Assembly (NCBI RefSeq): GCF_014205075.1
Contig: NZ_JACHMU010000001.1
Location: forward strand, 1,798,001-1,862,000
DNA length: 64,000 nucleotides
Reading direction: 5' to 3'
DNA from: Microbacterium ginsengiterrae
GTDB lineage: Bacteria > Actinomycetota > Actinomycetes > Actinomycetales > Microbacteriaceae
The stretch's first letter is position 1. Each line of letters starts with the position of its first letter. Made by a program: the position numbers and the translations under genes. The notes under the pieces are model-generated. The model made no database searches, was not told the DNA's origin, and saw only the letters and a list, made by a program, of their open reading frames with translations. Below, one piece after another: positions 61,644 through 64,000 of the stretch.

Positions 61644-62561
61644 ATGCCCCACACCCCTCGTACCGTCGTCATCGGCGACGCCCTCATCGATGAGATCCAC
61701 GACGCCGGCGGAGTCCGCGAGCTCGTCGGCGGCGCCGCGTTGAACGTCGCGGTCGGGCTTCGGCGGCTCGGCATCCCGACAACGCTCATCGCGATGGTCG
61801 GAGACGACGAGGCCGGCACCCACATCCGCGAGTATCTCGGCGACCACGACGTGTCGCTCGTCGCGGGCGCGGCGCCGTTCGGCTCCTCACGTGCGATCGT
61901 CCAGCGCGACGCGCACGGCGAGCCGTCGTACGCCTTCAACGATGCGGCGCAGCAGCGGACGATCCGCTACGGCGACGAGGCACGACAGGCGATCGCGGCG
62001 GCCGACCTCGCGGTGATCAGCTGCTTCCCGTTCGACCGCGTCGATGAGGTCGACGCCCTCGCGGACGCCCTCGCCGATGCGCGCGTCGCGATCGATCCGA
62101 ACCCGCGCGCCGGCATGCTCAGCGACCGCGCGGAGTTCGTCCGCGGATTCGAGCGCATGGCCGCGGATGCCGTGATCGCCAAGGTCGGCGCGGACGACGC
62201 CGCGCTGCTGTACGACGGAGACCTCGACGCGCTGCGCGCGCGTCTGCGAGAGCGTGGAGCGCGCGCGGTGCTGGCGACGGCGGGCAAGGACGGCGCGATC
62301 CTCGAGACGGATGACGGGGTCTTCCGCGCCGGCATCACCGAGCTCCCCGGGCCGATCGTCGACACCGTCGGGGCGGGCGATGCGACACTCGCGGCCGTGG
62401 CGGAGGGGCTGGCCGCCGGCCTCCCCGAGGCGGGGGAGGAGTGGCAGCGTCTGCTCGACCGTGCCATGGCCGTCGCCGCGGCGACGTGCCGGGCAGAGGG
62501 CGGTCTCCTGCGCACTCCCGAGTCGCTCGAGCAGGGCGATCGCGGCGTGCGGGGCAGCTGA
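61644..62561 (+). CDS. PfkB-family carbohydrate kinase
   Basis: A 305-residue ribokinase-like kinase. The N-terminal motif is VRELVGGAALNVAVGLRRLG (sugar binding), and the C-terminal motif DTVGAGDA places the anion hole and catalytic base at G243-A-G-D246. The substrate (fructose, ribose or another sugar) cannot be told from sequence. The ATG at 61644 has no ribosome-binding site but a GAGAAT hexamer 6 nt upstream; a longer in-frame reading through the tandem repeat to 61524 is less likely. tRNA-Tyr lies 87 bp downstream. Confidence 0.9.
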   Translation: MPHTPRTVVIGDALIDEIHDAGGVRELVGGAALNVAVGLRRLGIPTTLIAMVGDDEAGTHIREYLGDHDVSLVAGAAPFGSSRAIVQRDAHGEPSYAFNDAAQQRTIRYGDEARQAIAAADLAVISCFPFDRVDEVDALADALADARVAIDPNPRAGMLSDRAEFVRGFERMAADAVIAKVGADDAALLYDGDLDALRARLRERGARAVLATAGKDGAILETDDGVFRAGITELPGPIVDTVGAGDATLAAVAEGLAAGLPEAGEEWQRLLDRAMAVAAATCRAEGGLLRTPESLEQGDRGVRGS

Positions 62562-62570
62562 CGTTTCGAT

Positions 62571-62599
62571 TTCTTACACCTGCGCCGGACAGGTATGCT
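62571..62599 (+). promoter_or_regulatory. Candidate tRNA-Tyr promoter
   Basis: TTCTTA, a 17-bp spacer and TATGCT, about 50 bp before the mature tRNA 5' end. Confidence 0.45.
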
Positions 62600-62648
62600 T
62601 GATACTCGCGCCCCCGGTTGGCTGTACAAGCTGGACGGGTGTGCACCT

Positions 62649-62733
62649 GGCGAGTTACCCAAGCGGCCAAAGGGATCTGACTGTAAATCAGACTGCATTG
62701 CATTCGGGGGTTCGAATCCCTCACTCGCCACCA
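62649..62733 (+). tRNA. tRNA-Tyr (anticodon GTA)
   Basis: An 85-nt tRNA with encoded CCA. The acceptor stem is GGCGAGT / ACTCGCC (62649-62655, 62723-62729), the anticodon stem-loop is TCTGA-CTGTAAA-TCAGA with GTA at 62683-62685, and the T arm contains GGTTCGAATCC. The long variable arm of 13 nt or so marks it as class II, as expected for bacterial tRNA-Tyr. A terminator with a T-rich tail follows. Confidence 0.96.
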
Positions 62734-62743
62734 ACCAAACGAC

Positions 62744-62776
62744 AGAAGACCTCCGGGAAGCGGGGGTCTTCTTCTT
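62744..62776 (+). terminator. tRNA-Tyr terminator
   Basis: AGAAGACCTCC and GGGGGTCTTCT form an 11-bp stem with one wobble pair, followed by TCTTTCTCC. Confidence 0.8.
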
Positions 62777-62856
62777 TCTCCGGATGCATTGCCGTGAGCC
62801 ACTCGTCCCGAGCTCACGAAGCGGGGGCGAACGCGCCCGCCACCGCGACGAGTTCA

Positions 62857-62862
62857 TAGACT
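62857..62862 (+). promoter_or_regulatory. -10 element of the FBP-domain gene (leaderless class)
   Basis: TAGACT with a 6-nt spacer (GGAGCG) to the ATG at 62869, the same hexamer as at 18611 and 21728. Confidence 0.5.
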
Positions 62863-62868
62863 GGAGCG

Positions 62869-63363
62869 ATGCGAGCGCTCACCGAGTCCGACGTCCGGGC
62901 GTCGTTCATCAACGCCACCGACGACGAGCTGCGGATGATCGAGATGCCGCATGACTTCCTCCTCGTCGACTGGGACTTCCACGACTTCCTCGCCTGGCGT
63001 GATCCGGCATCCAGCAAGCGCGGGTGCATCGTCATCGACGCGGGGGAGGGGCCCGTCGGCATCGTCCTTCGGGCGAGTGATCCCGGGCGCTCGCGGTCCG
63101 GCATGTGCAACATCTGCCAGACCATGCAGCCCGGTAACCAGGTCGCCCTGTATTCGGCGCGCAAGGCCGGCCCTGCCGGTCACCGCGGCGACAGCGTCGG
63201 CACGTACATCTGCGCCGACCTGTCCTGCCACGAGAACGTGCGCCTCGCGCATCCACTCGCTCCCAACGAGGTCCGCGCCGCCGGACAGGTGGACATGCGA
63301 CTGGACGGCACCCGCCGCCGCATGGAGCGCTTTGTCGCTCGCGTACAAGAGGACACGGACTGA
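62869..63363 (+). CDS. FBP-domain (treble-clef zinc finger) protein
   Basis: A 164-residue protein of the FBP family, related to the C-terminal zinc finger of EF-G-binding FusB proteins. The zinc ligands appear as C-N-I-C in SGMCNICQTM and C-x4-C in YICADLSCHENV. The first half (FLLVDWDFHDFLAWRDP, RGCIVIDAGEGPVG) is the domain's own beta sheet. FusB-type proteins free EF-G from stalled ribosomes; a translation role here is inference from the shared finger only. The start is of the leaderless class. Confidence 0.85.
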   Translation: MRALTESDVRASFINATDDELRMIEMPHDFLLVDWDFHDFLAWRDPASSKRGCIVIDAGEGPVGIVLRASDPGRSRSGMCNICQTMQPGNQVALYSARKAGPAGHRGDSVGTYICADLSCHENVRLAHPLAPNEVRAAGQVDMRLDGTRRRMERFVARVQEDTD

Positions 63364-63377
63364 CACGGCGCCCTGAC

Positions 63378-63383
63378 TAGGCT
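63378..63383 (+). promoter_or_regulatory. -10 element of the enoyl-CoA hydratase gene
   Basis: TAGGCT about 30 nt before the ATG. Here, unlike the leaderless set, a leader with GAAGGAG follows. Confidence 0.4.
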
Positions 63384-63413
63384 GGCGGGGCCCGCGCTTC
63401 GAAGGAGATGCCC

Positions 63414-64000
63414 ATGACCGACGCCATCCTGTTCTCTGTCGATGAGGGCCTCGCCCGCCTGACGCTGAACCGTCCAGCCCGGCTCAACTCGTTCAATGCC
63501 GATCTCGCGCACGCGTGGCGGGATGCCACGACCGAGGCGACGACTCGCGATGACGTGAAGGCGATCCTCCTCGACGCCGCCGGCCCCGCATTCTGCGCGG
63601 GCGGCGACGTCATCGAGATGGCCTCGACGATGCACGACGGCTCTCCACTGACGGAGCTGGCCGGCGTGATCAACACCGGGATCCGCGCGCTGACCGAGTC
63701 CGCCGTGCCCGTGGTCGCCGCCGCGCACGGGACGACGGCGGGCGGAGGGCTCGGGATCCTGCTGAGCACGGACTACGCGGTCATCGGTGCGAGCTCGCGG
63801 ATCGGCAGCCTCTACGCGAACATCGGACTCACCCCTGACCTGTCGGTGTCGGCGCAGTTGGCGGATGCCGTCGGTCGCCGCCGCGCGCTGCAGCTCGTCC
63901 TGCAGGACCGTCTGCTCACCGCCGAGGAGGCGCTCGAGTGGGGCCTCGTCGCGGAGGTGGTGACGGGCGCGGATGCCGCAGCCGAGGCCGATCTCGTGCG
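63414..64000 (+). CDS. Enoyl-CoA hydratase/isomerase family protein, N-terminal part
   Basis: 195 codons are present; the gene runs off the right edge. It has LARLTLNRPARLNSFN, the first oxyanion-hole loop GPAFCAGGDVIEMA and the second, HGTTAGGGLGILLSTDYAV, which define the crotonase fold. The family hydrates or isomerises enoyl-CoA esters, typically in fatty-acid or aromatic degradation. The ATG at 63414 has AAGGAG 7 nt upstream. The exact substrate cannot be told. It is distinct from MenB (no DAGYGS motif). Confidence 0.9.
   Translation, partial: MTDAILFSVDEGLARLTLNRPARLNSFNADLAHAWRDATTEATTRDDVKAILLDAAGPAFCAGGDVIEMASTMHDGSPLTELAGVINTGIRALTESAVPVVAAAHGTTAGGGLGILLSTDYAVIGASSRIGSLYANIGLTPDLSVSAQLADAVGRRRALQLVLQDRLLTAEEALEWGLVAEVVTGADAAAEADLV

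Noticed and set aside
63378..63383. Leaderless start for the enoyl-CoA hydratase gene
   Set aside because: The TAGGCT hexamer is about 30 nt from the ATG and a good AAGGAG ribosome-binding site lies between.

Overview
This window comes from a high-GC actinobacterium, most likely Microbacterium or a close relative in Microbacteriaceae. The pointers are a strongly G/C third codon position throughout, many GTG and TTG starts, the frequent ggatgc/gcatcc words typical of the genus, a 32-codon bS22 gene beside a small excisionase-type HTH gene, an actinobacterial RpoB/RpoC pair, menaquinone genes and cytochrome c maturation of system II. The genus call is inference; the phylum and family are better supported.

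Layout. 1-3.5 kb: the start of a TrkH-like potassium transporter, an ArsR-type regulator, and a DrrAB-type ABC exporter divergent from a TetR regulator. 3.6-5.0 kb: an excisionase-type HTH protein, bS22, and a translationally coupled rhodanese/glutaredoxin/Dabb set. 5.0-11.4 kb: a cell-wall salvage locus (namZ and an RpiR/SIS regulator on the minus strand; an ABC sugar importer and a beta-lactamase-fold hydrolase on the plus strand). 11.5-14.0 kb: a polar amino-acid ABC importer. 14.0-17.4 kb: a TauE/SafE transporter, an 0.8-kb array of inverted palindromic repeats, and aspS. 17.6-22.7 kb: a small membrane protein, a histidine phosphatase and a complete ResA-like/CcdA/ResB/CcsB cytochrome c maturation set. 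22.7-29.4 kb: a 2H phosphoesterase, a PLDc_N/SHOCT protein, and a YhgE-MMPL efflux operon with a divergent TetR. 29.4-35.9 kb: menC, menB and menE interspersed with GNAT, PadR/HAAS and methyltransferase genes. 36-40 kb: a NarL-type two-component system and a MacB-like ABC system. 40-42.9 kb: a ComB homologue, a SprT-like protein, a helical-repeat protein and a spermidine-synthase-like methyltransferase fold. 43-53.3 kb: a second sugar ABC importer coupled to a NagZ-type GH3 enzyme, then a Dpp/Opp peptide importer. 53.5-61 kb: rpoB and rpoC. 61-64 kb: a lipoprotein, a PfkB kinase, tRNA-Tyr, an FBP-domain protein and the start of an enoyl-CoA hydratase.

Themes. Hydrolases and importers for all parts of peptidoglycan fragments (MurNAc, GlcNAc, peptides) lie in two blocks about 35 kb apart. 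At least fourteen genes on both strands have no Shine-Dalgarno sequence and instead carry a TANNNT-like hexamer exactly 6 (sometimes 7) nt before the start codon, which indicates leaderless transcription. The most unusual protein is an MMPL transporter that ends in a degenerate ABC-ATPase-like domain. No rRNA, phage, insertion sequence or CRISPR was seen.
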